A stretch of DNA of 64,000 bases from assembly GCF_900163545.1 (NCBI RefSeq), contig NZ_FUHW01000021.1, forward strand, positions 1 through 64,000, given 5' to 3'. The notes under the pieces are model-generated. The model saw only the letters and a list, made by a program, of their open reading frames with translations, did not search any database and had not been told where the DNA came from. Shown here in pieces: positions 44,448 to 52,493 of the stretch. The position numbers were made by a program, and so were the translations under genes. The number at the start of each line of letters is the position of its first letter. The first letter of the stretch is position 1. This stretch comes from Arthrobacter rhombi (lineage in GTDB: Bacteria; Actinomycetota; Actinomycetes; Actinomycetales; Micrococcaceae).

Positions 44448-45416
44448 CTAGAGGCCGGTCTTGCTGACTCCATATTTGGCCTGCGCCGGGGTGTATCCCT
44501 CGAAGACCAGTTGCTCGATCAGCCCGGAACGGGAGAACGCCGTGTAATCGAGGTAATTCTCTGCTGCTTGGGCAGCCTGTTCGTTCCAATCAACGGTCAG
44601 CCGGTTCACGGCCCAGGTGGCATCGGCTTTCGAATACTTTTCGAAGACCAATTGTTCGATCAGCCCTGGTTGGGAGAAGGCCGTGTAATCGAGGTAGCTT
44701 TCAGCGGCCCGCTGAGCGTTCTGCTGGCTGGTCGTGCCAGCCGCAGCTTCGGCTTTCTTTTGCGCGGCTGCTTCTGCCTTGGCCTTCTTGGAGGCATCTG
44801 CCTTCTTTTCGGCAGCTTCAGCCTTGGCCTTCTTCGAAGCCGTGGCCTCGGCCTTTTCCGCGGCTGCCTTCTCCTGCGCTGCATCAGCCTCCGCCTTCGC
44901 AGACGCTTCGGCGTCAGCCTTTTCCCGAGCTGCCTCGTCCTTCGCCTTCTGGGATGCCTCAACGTCGGCCTTCTCCTGGGCCGCCTCATCGTCGGCCGCC
45001 TGAGCTACGGCTTGTGCCGAAGCATTCGGCGCCGAATCGGCTGGGCCGGGCACGGAAGCGGTGCCGCCACCGGCCACGTTGATGATGATACTCAGAGCGA
45101 AGAGGGCGAGGGTAACGATCAGTGCCACCTTCTTGTGCTGGTCGTAGCCTTCCAACGGGAGACCGCGCTTATCGCGGGTTCTATTCGCCAGTACGAGGAT
45201 GAGATCGACCAGAGCCCAGACACCCAGACCACCAAAGGTGATCAGCTTGAGAATCCCTGTCCCGACTTTGCCCAGATAGAACCTATCCACACCGAACATC
45301 CCCAGCAGAAGCGAGAGCAGCCAGGTGGCAAGGAAGGATTTCGAGCTCTGCTGAGGTTGGCCGTAACCATAACCATTGGCTGGCGGATAGGGCGCGAAGT
45401 TGGGAGTTTGGCTCAT
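44448..45416 (-). CDS. TM2-domain protein with Ala/Lys-rich coil and two Ltp repeats
   Basis: 322 residues. N-terminus Pro/Gly/Tyr-rich, then a TM2 domain ([21 protein letters not shown] ... [19 protein letters not shown]) and a third helix ([21 protein letters not shown]). Residues about 125-225 are a repetitive Ala/Lys/Glu coil. The C-terminus has two copies of the Ltp/PF07553-type helix-turn-helix: [22 protein letters not shown] and [22 protein letters not shown]. Ltp-type repeats are known from a phage lipoprotein that blocks DNA entry. ATG 45416 has AAAGGA upstream. The membrane topology puts the repeats on one face, probably outside. Function inferred only. Confidence 0.8.
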   Translation of the reverse strand: MSQTPNFAPYPPANGYGYGQPQQSSKSFLATWLLSLLLGMFGVDRFYLGKVGTGILKLITFGGLGVWALVDLILVLANRTRDKRGLPLEGYDQHKKVALIVTLALFALSIIINVAGGGTASVPGPADSAPNASAQAVAQAADDEAAQEKADVEASQKAKDEAAREKADAEASAKAEADAAQEKAAAEKAEATASKKAKAEAAEKKADASKKAKAEAAAQKKAEAAAGTTSQQNAQRAAESYLDYTAFSQPGLIEQLVFEKYSKADATWAVNRLTVDWNEQAAQAAENYLDYTAFSRSGLIEQLVFEGYTPAQAKYGVSKTGL

Positions 45417-45620
45417 GAGAGTCCTTTCAGGGGACACCTGACCGACGTGCGATACGTATCGTGCGGGATGGGTGCGAGACTGGGCGCGTCACCGGGAGGA
45501 CCGATGCGGCGCGCGTGCCCCGGAAGCGAGATCTCTCGCCAACCACAAGTCACCAGCATTTTTGTTCCCCCCAGGACGCCGCGGGCGTCGATGCCCGTCC
45601 AACGGATAATACACAGATTT

Positions 45621-45650
45621 TTGGCGGCAAATCCATTGGCTTTGTAAAAT
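45621..45650 (+). promoter_or_regulatory. Candidate promoter upstream of yraN
   Basis: TTGGCG, 18-nt spacer, TAAAAT, about 245 nt before yraN. The space between (45651-45893) has a small frame (from 45670) with weak ribosome site and no similarity; I treat it as leader. Confidence 0.35.
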
Positions 45651-45893
45651 GACTTGATGTCGCAGGTTTATGACCACAACCGGCATTTCAGGCGGCAACC
45701 GAGGGGAACGCCCGCCCGGGCCCACCGGTGACTTGACAAGCCTCGCCGCGGAATCATGTTCGTTGTTTTCGCCCGTTCCCTCAGCTTCGTGTGAGTCCTC
45801 CACAGGTACTGCCCTGAACCCCGCGTCCACAGCTGCCGACCCGTCAGGTCGACCCAACACACCTGCCGCCCAGAGTAGAGGCGGAGGTGGGTC

Positions 45894-46253
45894 ATGGGAC
45901 ATAACCAGGAGCTGGGTCAACGCGGGGAAGTGTTGGCCGCTCAATACCTGATGGGGCGAGGCATCCACGTGGTGGCCATGAATTGGCGGTGCCCGATCGG
46001 CGAAATAGACATCGTCGCGGACGACGCCGGCACCCTGGTGGCCGTGGAAGTGAAAACCCGTTCGGGGCTCGGCTTCGGTCATCCGGCCGAGGCGGTGGAT
46101 GCGGTGAAGCTGCGACGGCTGCATCGATTGGCTAGCGCGTGGTGTCGTGCGGCGGGCCAACCCCGACGGCGGCGCCGAGTCGATGTCATCGCCATTATCG
46201 CGGTCCCGGGGCAACACCACCGGGTCGCCTATTTCAAGGAAGTCACCCCATGA
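45894..46253 (+). CDS. yraN: UPF0102/YraN family nuclease-like protein
   Basis: 119 residues: LGQRGEVLAAQYLMGRGI, GEIDIVADDAGTLVAVEVKTRS, the D...ExK of a PD-(D/E)XK-type fold. Found next to rnhB/comM in most bacteria; probably resolvase-like, role uncertain. Its TGA overlaps the comM ATG. Confidence 0.92.
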   Translation: MGHNQELGQRGEVLAAQYLMGRGIHVVAMNWRCPIGEIDIVADDAGTLVAVEVKTRSGLGFGHPAEAVDAVKLRRLHRLASAWCRAAGQPRRRRRVDVIAIIAVPGQHHRVAYFKEVTP

Positions 46254-46516
46254 GCCTGGGCAGGGCCGCCGGGGTGTCCCTGGTCGGTTTGAACGGTCAC
46301 ATCATCGACGTCGAGGCCGATCTGGGCGGAGGGCTGCCCGCCTTCGTGCTGTTGGGGCTGCCCGATGCCTCCTTGATCGAAGCCCGTGACCGGATCCGCT
46401 CTGCGGCCCGCAATTCGGGAGTGCCGCTGTGTCCGCGACGCATCACCGTGAACCTCACTCCGGCTTCGCTGCCCAAACGGGGATCCTCCTTCGATCTGGC
46501 ATTACATATAGTATGA
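46250..46516 (+). pseudogene. comM: comM/yifB Mg-chelatase-like ATPase, truncated after ~85 codons
   Basis: MSLGRAAGVSLVGLNGHIID, FVLLGLPDASLIEARDRI, ITVNLTPASLPKRGSSFDLA is the normal N-terminus of ComM/YifB (full length about 510 residues). After FDLAL the reading becomes HIV and stops, exactly where the integrase gene begins. The ATPase domains are missing from the window, so the gene is split by integration. ComM is a branch-migration helicase used in recombination of transforming DNA. Confidence 0.88.
46490..46512 (+). other. Attachment-site junction (attL) in comM
   Basis: comM-like sequence ends around TCGATCTGGC-ATTA (about 46497-46506); from there on the sequence is element-specific. 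The crossover core of the serine integrase must lie here; its exact bases cannot be set without the other end. Confidence 0.55.
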
Positions 46517-47940
46517 CGTTTATGGGAGAACAAGCCGCGATCTACGTCAGGATTTCCAGAGACAAAGCCGGCCAAGAAGCCGGTGTCGAGCGTCAGGAAG
46601 CCGACTGTCGAGCCTTGGCAGAACGATACGGCTACGAGGTGGTGGCTGTTTACAAGGACAACGACTTTGGAGCCAGCAAGCACAGCCGAAAAAAGAGACC
46701 CCAGTACCGTGCCATGCTTGATGCCGCGGGAAACGGTCAATTCGGGGCGATCCTGGCCTACACGAACAGTCGTCTCACTCGTCGTCCAGCGGAATGGGAG
46801 GAACTTATTCGACTAACCGAATCCAAACACCCAGTCCAGGTTCGAACAGTCAATTCTGGCGATGCGAACTTCACGACGGCTGATGGTCGAGCAATCGCCA
46901 GGACCTACGCCGCTTGGGATGCGGCGGAAGCGGAGCGGATAGCCGAGCGAGTTCAGCGTGCCAAAAAGGAAGCACGAGCCGCCGGCAAATGGTTGGGTGG
47001 CCCGCGTCCGTTCGGATACAAAGTGGATGGTTTTACCATCGAAGAGAGGGAGGCAGAGGCTATCCGTTGGGCCGCACGTCAGGTGATCGAGGGACGGAGC
47101 CTGAACAGCTTGGCCCGGGAGCTTGCAGAATCCGGATTTACGACCTCGTCTGCGAAGAAGCCCCAACTGATGCACCAGATTGCCCTGCGGCGTATTCTTA
47201 TACGCCCCCGGAACGCGGGATTTGCGGACCCGGCTGGGACCGTCGAAGCGGAATGGGCGCCGATTCTCACGGAAGACGTCTGGCGTACCGTGCGTGGCAT
47301 CCTCGAAGATCCATCGCGGCGCACACAGACTTCATCGGCCGTCCGCTGGTTGGGATCACACCTGTACCGCTGCGGGGTCTGTGGGCGAGTCCTGCGACCC
47401 GCTAGCACTGGGGGAGTGGGCAGACCTAGACGCACGGTCTATCGGTGTAGCTCCGGCAAACATATTCACCGCGACCAAGCGGGTATGGACGCCTTCGTCC
47501 GGGAGGTTATTGCCCTGCGTCTCTCGAAGCCCGATCTCCGGGGTCTTCTGCCGGTCGCAGCAATCGACGCCGAACGCGTCGAGGTACTCAAAGCCAATCT
47601 TCGGATGCTGCGGACGCGGACGGCGCAGCTGGGTACGGACTATGCCGAAGGGCTGTTGACGGGACAGCAGACGCGACTGGCGACAATGAAACTTGAGCAC
47701 GACATCGCCGGTGACGAATTCGAACTGGAACGCTTGGGACGAACTAGCGTGTTGCAAGAGTTCGCCACTGCTTCGGACCCGGCGCGACGTTTTCTTGACG
47801 CCAATGTGGAGAAGCAGCGCGCGGTCGTCGCCCTACTTCTCGAGGTGCGCGCTCTGACAGCCCCAAGGGGACGGCCAGTTGGACACAAACCGGGAACCCC
47901 ATATTTTAGCGCAGACTTCATAGACCTTAAGTGGAAGTAG
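46513..47940 (+). CDS. int: Large serine recombinase (integrase)
   Basis: 475 residues from ATG 46513 (another ATG at 46522). Catalytic domain: nucleophile Ser in AAIYVRISRDKAGQE, then VERQEADCRALAERYG and AYTNSRLTRRPAEWEELI. Recombinase domain LGGPRPFGYKVDGFTIEER; zinc ribbon LYRCGVCGRVLRP ... YRCSSGKHIHRD; helical coiled-coil region; C-terminal part. Carries out attP x attB recombination. It reads away from the comM junction into the element, the standard position next to an attachment site. Confidence 0.93.
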   Translation: MTFMGEQAAIYVRISRDKAGQEAGVERQEADCRALAERYGYEVVAVYKDNDFGASKHSRKKRPQYRAMLDAAGNGQFGAILAYTNSRLTRRPAEWEELIRLTESKHPVQVRTVNSGDANFTTADGRAIARTYAAWDAAEAERIAERVQRAKKEARAAGKWLGGPRPFGYKVDGFTIEEREAEAIRWAARQVIEGRSLNSLARELAESGFTTSSAKKPQLMHQIALRRILIRPRNAGFADPAGTVEAEWAPILTEDVWRTVRGILEDPSRRTQTSSAVRWLGSHLYRCGVCGRVLRPASTGGVGRPRRTVYRCSSGKHIHRDQAGMDAFVREVIALRLSKPDLRGLLPVAAIDAERVEVLKANLRMLRTRTAQLGTDYAEGLLTGQQTRLATMKLEHDIAGDEFELERLGRTSVLQEFATASDPARRFLDANVEKQRAVVALLLEVRALTAPRGRPVGHKPGTPYFSADFIDLKWK

Positions 47941-48205
47941 TAGGTCGACTCGACCTCTGCCACTCATAGACGCGATCGTGTCCATCCCACTCGACTAAAG
48001 CACATATTGCCGGCTGTTGCTCACTTCGACTGAGGCACCCTTCGTCTCAATGAGCCTTGAATTTGGTCTTCAGCACCGCTTTTCCGGGACCCTAACTGTG
48101 TTTGGGCTCACTGACTCGGCCGTAAGGCATGCCCAATTGCTCGTTCTTAGGCATTGTGCGGCCGTATGGTTTTGTGAGGCAGCTTGATTGGATCCCTCGT
48201 TTCAG

Positions 48206-48521
48206 ATGCCCGTCAGCAGCAAGAAGAATTACGATCCAGCGTTCCGTGAAGAATCTGTCCGTCTCGTCCTGGGATCGGATCGCTTGGTGAACCAAGTTGC
48301 CAGCGAAACCGGGGTGAAGCCAAGCACCCTGGGCAACTGGGTGCGCCGATACAGCTTGTCAAACCCGGGACGACCTACACCGCCCAAGCCAGAAGCCAGT
48401 AGCCAGAAGCCCGGTGCTTTGGGGCGAACACGAGAAAGCACTGGCAGAGAATGCGAAGCTGAAGGCCGAGGTCAAGTTCCTGGGAAAAGTCAGCGCCTTC
48501 TTTGCCGCGAAGCAGAAGTAG
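48206..48521 (+). pseudogene. IS3-family OrfA with frameshift
   Basis: Starts MPVSSKKNYDPAFREESVRL with HTH VNQVASETGVKPSTLGNWVR. At about 48395-48425 the frame changes; the second part in another frame is EHEKALAENAKLKAEVKF and ends AFFAAKQK at 48521. The break lies at a direct duplication (GCCAGAAGCC twice, 14 nt apart), so a slippage event is likely. Confidence 0.8.
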
Positions 48522-49272
48522 AGGACTTCTACGAGTACATCGAAGCAGAGAAGGCCAACCACTCCATCGACTGGCTATGCCGGGCGCTGAAGGTCTCCAG
48601 GGCATCGTTCTACCGTTGGCGCCGCCCTGCGGGCCCGACGACGCGGGCTATCCGTCCCGAGCAGCTTACCGAGGCAGTGACCACGCTGTTCAGCAAGGAA
48701 AAACAGTGCGCCGGACGAGATCAACTGACCTTGATGCTCAACGCCGCCGGGACCAAGGTCTCGGCCCCGACCGTCGGGGCGGAACATGCGGGCCAATGGC
48801 CTGCGTGCGGTGCGTACGGAGGCCTGGAAGGCCGCAACCGTGCAGGATCCGCAGGCCAAGACCTCCCACATCGGGAACCTCATGCTCGATGAGAACGGAG
48901 GCAAAGATTTCCCGGTAGAGCCCCCCCGGCACCCGGCTGGTCGGGGACATCATCTATCTGCGAACTGGTGAGGGATGGCTACTCCTGGCTATTGTGATCT
49001 ATCTCTGCACGGGCATGGCGATCGGCTGGTCGATGGCCGATCACATGCGGGCGAGCCTGTGCACCTCGGCGCTGAGGATGGCGCGGAACAACGGCCAGTT
49101 CGCCGGCCTGGGGACCATTTTTCCCAGCGTCAGAGGGGCTCAATATACGTCCGAGAAGTTTCAGACATGGTGTTCGGGTAACGGAATCGCCCAGTCCCTG
49201 GGTGCCGTGGGGGTGTGCTGGGATAATTTCGTGACAGAGAACTTCTTCTCGCGTTTGAAGACCGAGTTCTAC

Positions 49273-49305
49273 TGTTAAGATGGCGCTTCAGATAGCGCTT
49301 GTGTA
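49273..49305 (+). repeat. MITE-like left inverted repeat
   Basis: TGTTAAGATGGCGCTTCAGA then TAGCGCTTGTGTA. Confidence 0.75.
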
Positions 49306-49655
49306 GACGTCCGGTAGCGCCGGCACGGGTATCGGATAGCATTTTCTTGCCATCGATAAAAGGGAAGTCGAGGTCTCTCACGGTGAGCAATTCGCTCTGC
49401 TCCCGCGTGCACCGATGCTTGTCGAAGAGCATGCGCCAGGCCTTGACGACCTCGGCGCGAACAAGCGGCCATCGTTTCATTCTGCCGGTTGGGGGCGCCT
49501 TTGCGAAAGCACGGCAAGCATCTGGCGGTAGCAGTTCATGAGCGGGGTCCTTCGACATTCGGCCACGGCCAAGGGTGACTGCCGGGTGGAGGCGTCTATG
49601 CCGGAAACCTTCGCCACAGCACTACCCGATGCCCGCGCACCTGCTACCGCTTCGT

Positions 49656-49688
49656 TACACATGCGCTATCCGAAGCGCCGTATTAACA
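49656..49688 (-). repeat. MITE-like right inverted repeat
   Basis: TACACATGCGCTATCCGAAG then CGCCGTATTAACA; similarity with the left end extends further inward (CGGTAGC). Confidence 0.75.
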
Positions 49689-50062
49689 TTCGACCACCAC
49701 GAACGCTTCGCCACCCGCATCGCTGCCTGGCGCGCGATCGTGGACTACATCGATCCCTGGTACAACCGCAGAAGACCGAATCGCCGGGCCGGAGGTATCC
49801 CACCAGCAAGGCCCTGTCCAGCCATCAGAGTCGTGTTCAGGAACCCCTGGCCGCGTAAAAAAAACACTATGAAACTGTCTAAAATACTCGACGACCGCAA
49901 AGGGGCGATACGGGCCTACTCGGGTTACTCGCCAATGCGCAGGTTTACGTCAATTGTCGGCGGCTCGGGTTCACAGCTACGACGATGCACGGCCAGATGC
50001 AGAAGACATCTAGTACGCATAGCCAGGCTTTGCTGGCTGTATGAAAGAGTAGAGTCAAAACG

Positions 50063-50938
50063 GTGAATGAAAAGCAGATACAGGACATAGCCGACAGGGT
50101 TATTGAGGCTCTAAACAACATGGCGCCCACCGAACCGTCTGCATGGGCTGAACTCGCGGCAATTACACCTCTCGTTGCCCTGACCGCGGCTTTTGTGGCT
50201 GCAGTGATCGGGTATAGGAACTTGAAGCAACAGCGGGCGGCACTAGAGGCCCAAATTTCGTCGCATGAGTCGAATCTAACTCAAAAGTCAGAAGCAGATT
50301 CCAGATCCGAATGGTGGCGCCGTACTCAATGGGCCCTTGAAGCCGCTGCATCAGAAAATACTGCAATGTACGGTTACGGGGCCGGGATGCTCGATCTTCT
50401 TGCTCGGAGTGAGCTAGCGGGTCCTCACGACAAAGAGTTGCTTTATACAGTCTTCAAGGCAACTTCCACCGAAATGGAAGACGAAGGCATTGAGCAACTT
50501 ATTGAGGGAGCTCGTAGGCAGAAAGATCTCACCACAGAGGAGATAAAGTCGCTACTCAGCTATGACCAAGCAACAATTGAGTCTCTTGAGAAGCTCAAGA
50601 AACAGTCGCAAAAACTAACGTATGACGTCTTGGCGGGCCTGCTGGAATCTAGCGCAAGCAAAGGGACTCAAGGACGCGCTGTGCCCAAAATACCGCGTAA
50701 CGACGAGGTATTTGACACCATTCGCCGAGAAATTCTCGCCGCTAGGCTAAAGGTCACTCTCGATCAAGAGCTGGAGCGTAAGACCTCCCCCACGGTGAAG
50801 CGTCTTTCCCAGATGAAGCTCACCCCACTCGTCGCTCCCACCGCACGGTCCTACAAGGCCTCCGGACATGAAGATTTCAGGGACATTAACCGCAGATTCG
50901 ATGATGACCGTATGAGTGGACCGCCACCAATGGAATAA
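50063..50938 (+). CDS. Hypothetical membrane-anchored protein
   Basis: 291 residues from GTG 50063. A single membrane helix at about residues 31-51 (ITPLVALTAAFVAAVIGY), followed by a short coiled coil (LKQQRAALEAQISSHESN) and a mainly helical soluble domain with ESLEKLKKQSQKLTYD. The C-terminus is basic and Pro-rich. I do not recognise the family. Cargo of the element, between an IS remnant and another unknown membrane gene. The topology resembles single-pass defence or stress proteins but nothing shows this. Confidence 0.65.
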   Translation: MNEKQIQDIADRVIEALNNMAPTEPSAWAELAAITPLVALTAAFVAAVIGYRNLKQQRAALEAQISSHESNLTQKSEADSRSEWWRRTQWALEAAASENTAMYGYGAGMLDLLARSELAGPHDKELLYTVFKATSTEMEDEGIEQLIEGARRQKDLTTEEIKSLLSYDQATIESLEKLKKQSQKLTYDVLAGLLESSASKGTQGRAVPKIPRNDEVFDTIRREILAARLKVTLDQELERKTSPTVKRLSQMKLTPLVAPTARSYKASGHEDFRDINRRFDDDRMSGPPPME

Positions 50939-51544
50939 CGAATTCTCCAGACCAAGCCGAAGGACCGCAAGGAGTTCTCAACGGCATCCACTCGTGCCAA
51001 CTTCAACACCTTCATCGCCCCTCGTCTAGGCAGTGATCTCGACTCGATCAGGCTTCCCGACAAGATGGCAGCCGCCGAACTGTGGGTGTCCAACTCCGGT
51101 CTCGGAATCATGGGTCGACTTGGTGACCCAATCCTGGGTTTTCGAGCCTCCTCATCAAGGAAGACACCCCGGTCGGAAAGCTGGAGGAACTAGGAGCTGG
51201 TTTCCAGGTATCCTGTCTGGTCGCGCGAGGCATCGAACACCGCCGGTGGATTCGTTGCCGACGGGGTTCAGGAACGAAGGATCGCGGATAGTCCAGATCG
51301 ATGGTTCCTGATGGCGTCGTTCGCTGGCCCGGTACTTTCAGGGCTTCATTCCATTCCCGACTATCGCGTGTGCGACGGTCCGAAGGAACCCAACCACTAG
51401 GATGGCCATCGCGGACAGAGACGTCCAGCGGGCAGAAAGCAGCATAGGCAGTAGCCCTAAATGAGAACACGGAGCTGGGCAAAAATTCGAAGGTATCTAC
51501 AGTCTGGCAACGTTTCATGCTATGGGAGGCGCTACCGGCGGGCG
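50939..51544. other. No supported gene; possible decayed coding sequence
   Basis: Short protein-like stretches (STRANFNTFIAPRLGSDLDS; LLIKEDTPVGKLEELGAGFQ) appear in different frames, suggesting a decayed gene, but I recognise no family. Confidence 0.4.
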
Positions 51545-52093
51545 CTAGATAATGGGCCCCAGCTGTTCGAGTGCGGCAGGCACTGTTAATGTGCCCGCTT
51601 GCAGCCCCTGACGAAGGTTTTCGCGTTCAACACCGAGGGCATGGCGAGTCTCTGCGTCAAACTGGCGGAAGCGATTCCGGACTTCCAATAGCCAGAATGC
51701 TGACCCTAGGATTGTGCCCGGGACTAGCCCAACTAGACCTCCGCCGGCCGCAATGATGAGTGACGAGATCAACCTCTCGGCGAGACCGACTTCTTGGCCT
51801 GTCAGGGCGATTACGAACTGGCACACCACGAACGTGAGTAGCCACCCGATGAAGCCGCCTAAGGCTATCCCCCCGAGGTAGCAAAGCCAGATGGACTTTA
51901 ATTTGCGGGGTCGCGGTTCTGGCAGCATCGCAAGCGGGGGAATGAGTTCCCCGTTCAACAATCGCCTAGTGTCCTCTGCGCGAACAGTGTTCGCCCAATC
52001 TAGAATTTTATCGGCAGCCGAGCGGCCCTTTCTGAAGCCAATCGCGCCACTTGCGACAGTCGCGGCGGCCGATCCAATTGCTATATACCCCAT
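51545..52093 (-). CDS. Hypothetical membrane protein
   Basis: 182 residues from ATG 52093. A weak N-terminal helix (AIGSAAATVASGAIGF), then two clear membrane helices (IWLCYLGGIALGGFIGWLLTFVV and LIIAAGGGLVGLVPGTILGSAFW). The C-terminal tail is charged. No family recognised. Lies 102 nt downstream of the small ribbon-helix-helix gene of the restriction locus, same strand. Confidence 0.6.
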   Translation of the reverse strand: MGYIAIGSAAATVASGAIGFRKGRSAADKILDWANTVRAEDTRRLLNGELIPPLAMLPEPRPRKLKSIWLCYLGGIALGGFIGWLLTFVVCQFVIALTGQEVGLAERLISSLIIAAGGGLVGLVPGTILGSAFWLLEVRNRFRQFDAETRHALGVERENLRQGLQAGTLTVPAALEQLGPII

Positions 52094-52194
52094 GTGCCGA
52101 TACTAGTGCCCCAACGGGAAGGCGAGCCTTGTGCGGGTTCAAGAGATATCCGGAGCCAGGTACGAGTATGAAGGCCCCAGCTGTCGCTCGTCCT

Positions 52195-52410
52195 CTAGTC
52201 CCTCGTAGCCGACTTCACCGGAACAGAGTGACCGTAGCGTTCTTCGAGTGCCTCCCAAAGATATTCTTCGATGATGCTTTGCATGGATTGCCCGGAGACT
52301 TGAGACGCGAAGTGTAGGAGATCTCGTTGCTCAGAGTTATACCGAAAGGGATACGCTTCCGTTTTCTTATTGGAAGCTGCCCGATAACGAGCGGCCTTAT
52401 TGCTGTCCAT
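52195..52410 (-). CDS. Small ribbon-helix-helix-like protein
   Basis: 71 residues, ATG 52410 with GAGG 7 nt upstream; a TTG at 52488 would add 26 residues. Pattern strand-helix-helix: AYPFRYN, SEQRDLLHFASQVSG, SMQSIIEEYLWEALEERYG, which fits a ribbon-helix-helix DNA-binding fold. Located 83 nt after hsdR on the same strand, it may regulate the restriction operon or be an antitoxin without a visible toxin. Confidence 0.55.
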   Translation of the reverse strand: MDSNKAARYRAASNKKTEAYPFRYNSEQRDLLHFASQVSGQSMQSIIEEYLWEALEERYGHSVPVKSATRD

Positions 52411-52493
52411 GTGGTGCCTCGGTTCTGGAGCTGTTGGAACGTGGTAAACAGTCGTGCGGCCTAGGTTCTTAAACCTAGTATTCTCCAAATCGC

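Larger units (their letters stand above)
49273..49688. mobile_element. 416-bp MITE-like element nested in IS3 OrfB
   Basis: 33-bp inverted repeats (49273-49305 and 49656-49688, 29 of 33 matching), ends TGTTAA...TTAACA. Flanks TTCTAC (left) and TTCGAC (right) look like a 6-bp target duplication with one change. Removing the element and one flank copy restores the host reading TEFY-HHERFATR. It has no complete transposase frame; a minus-strand frame (to 49558) is unrecognised. Confidence 0.72.
48520..49857 (+). pseudogene. IS3-family OrfB, multiply disrupted
   Basis: Order of pieces: YIEAEKANHSIDWLCRALKV (frame 1), RNMRANGLRAVRTEAWKAAT (frame 2), RLVGDIIYLRTGEGW through GWSMADHMRASLCTSA (frame 3), RGAQYTSEKFQTWC, CWDNFVTENFFSRLKTEFY, then after the insertion HERFATRIAAWRAIVDYIDP and YNRRRPNRRAGGIPPA. 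The Asp expected in IDLCTGM is Tyr (IYLCTGM) and the HSDRGAQYTS motif is FPSVRGAQYTS, so the catalytic Asp is gone as well. The gene cannot make active transposase. Confidence 0.85.
48206..49895 (+). mobile_element. Degenerate IS3-family element with nested insertion
   Basis: OrfA (48206-48521) and OrfB (48520-49272 and 49695-49857) are recognisable but broken by frameshifts at a duplication, a G-run (48776-48779) and a C-run (48921-48927), a lost catalytic residue, and a 416-bp insertion at 49273-49688. Terminal repeats are weak: left around 48165-48187, right around 49865-49895. Confidence 0.75.

Noticed and set aside
44511..45647. 378-codon plus-strand frame opposite the TM2-Ltp gene
   Set aside because: Leu/Gly/Arg repeats mirror the Ala/Lys coil on the other strand.
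45670..45951. 93-codon frame before yraN
   Set aside because: Low-complexity Ser/Pro/Gly sequence without ribosome site; overlaps yraN. Treated as leader.
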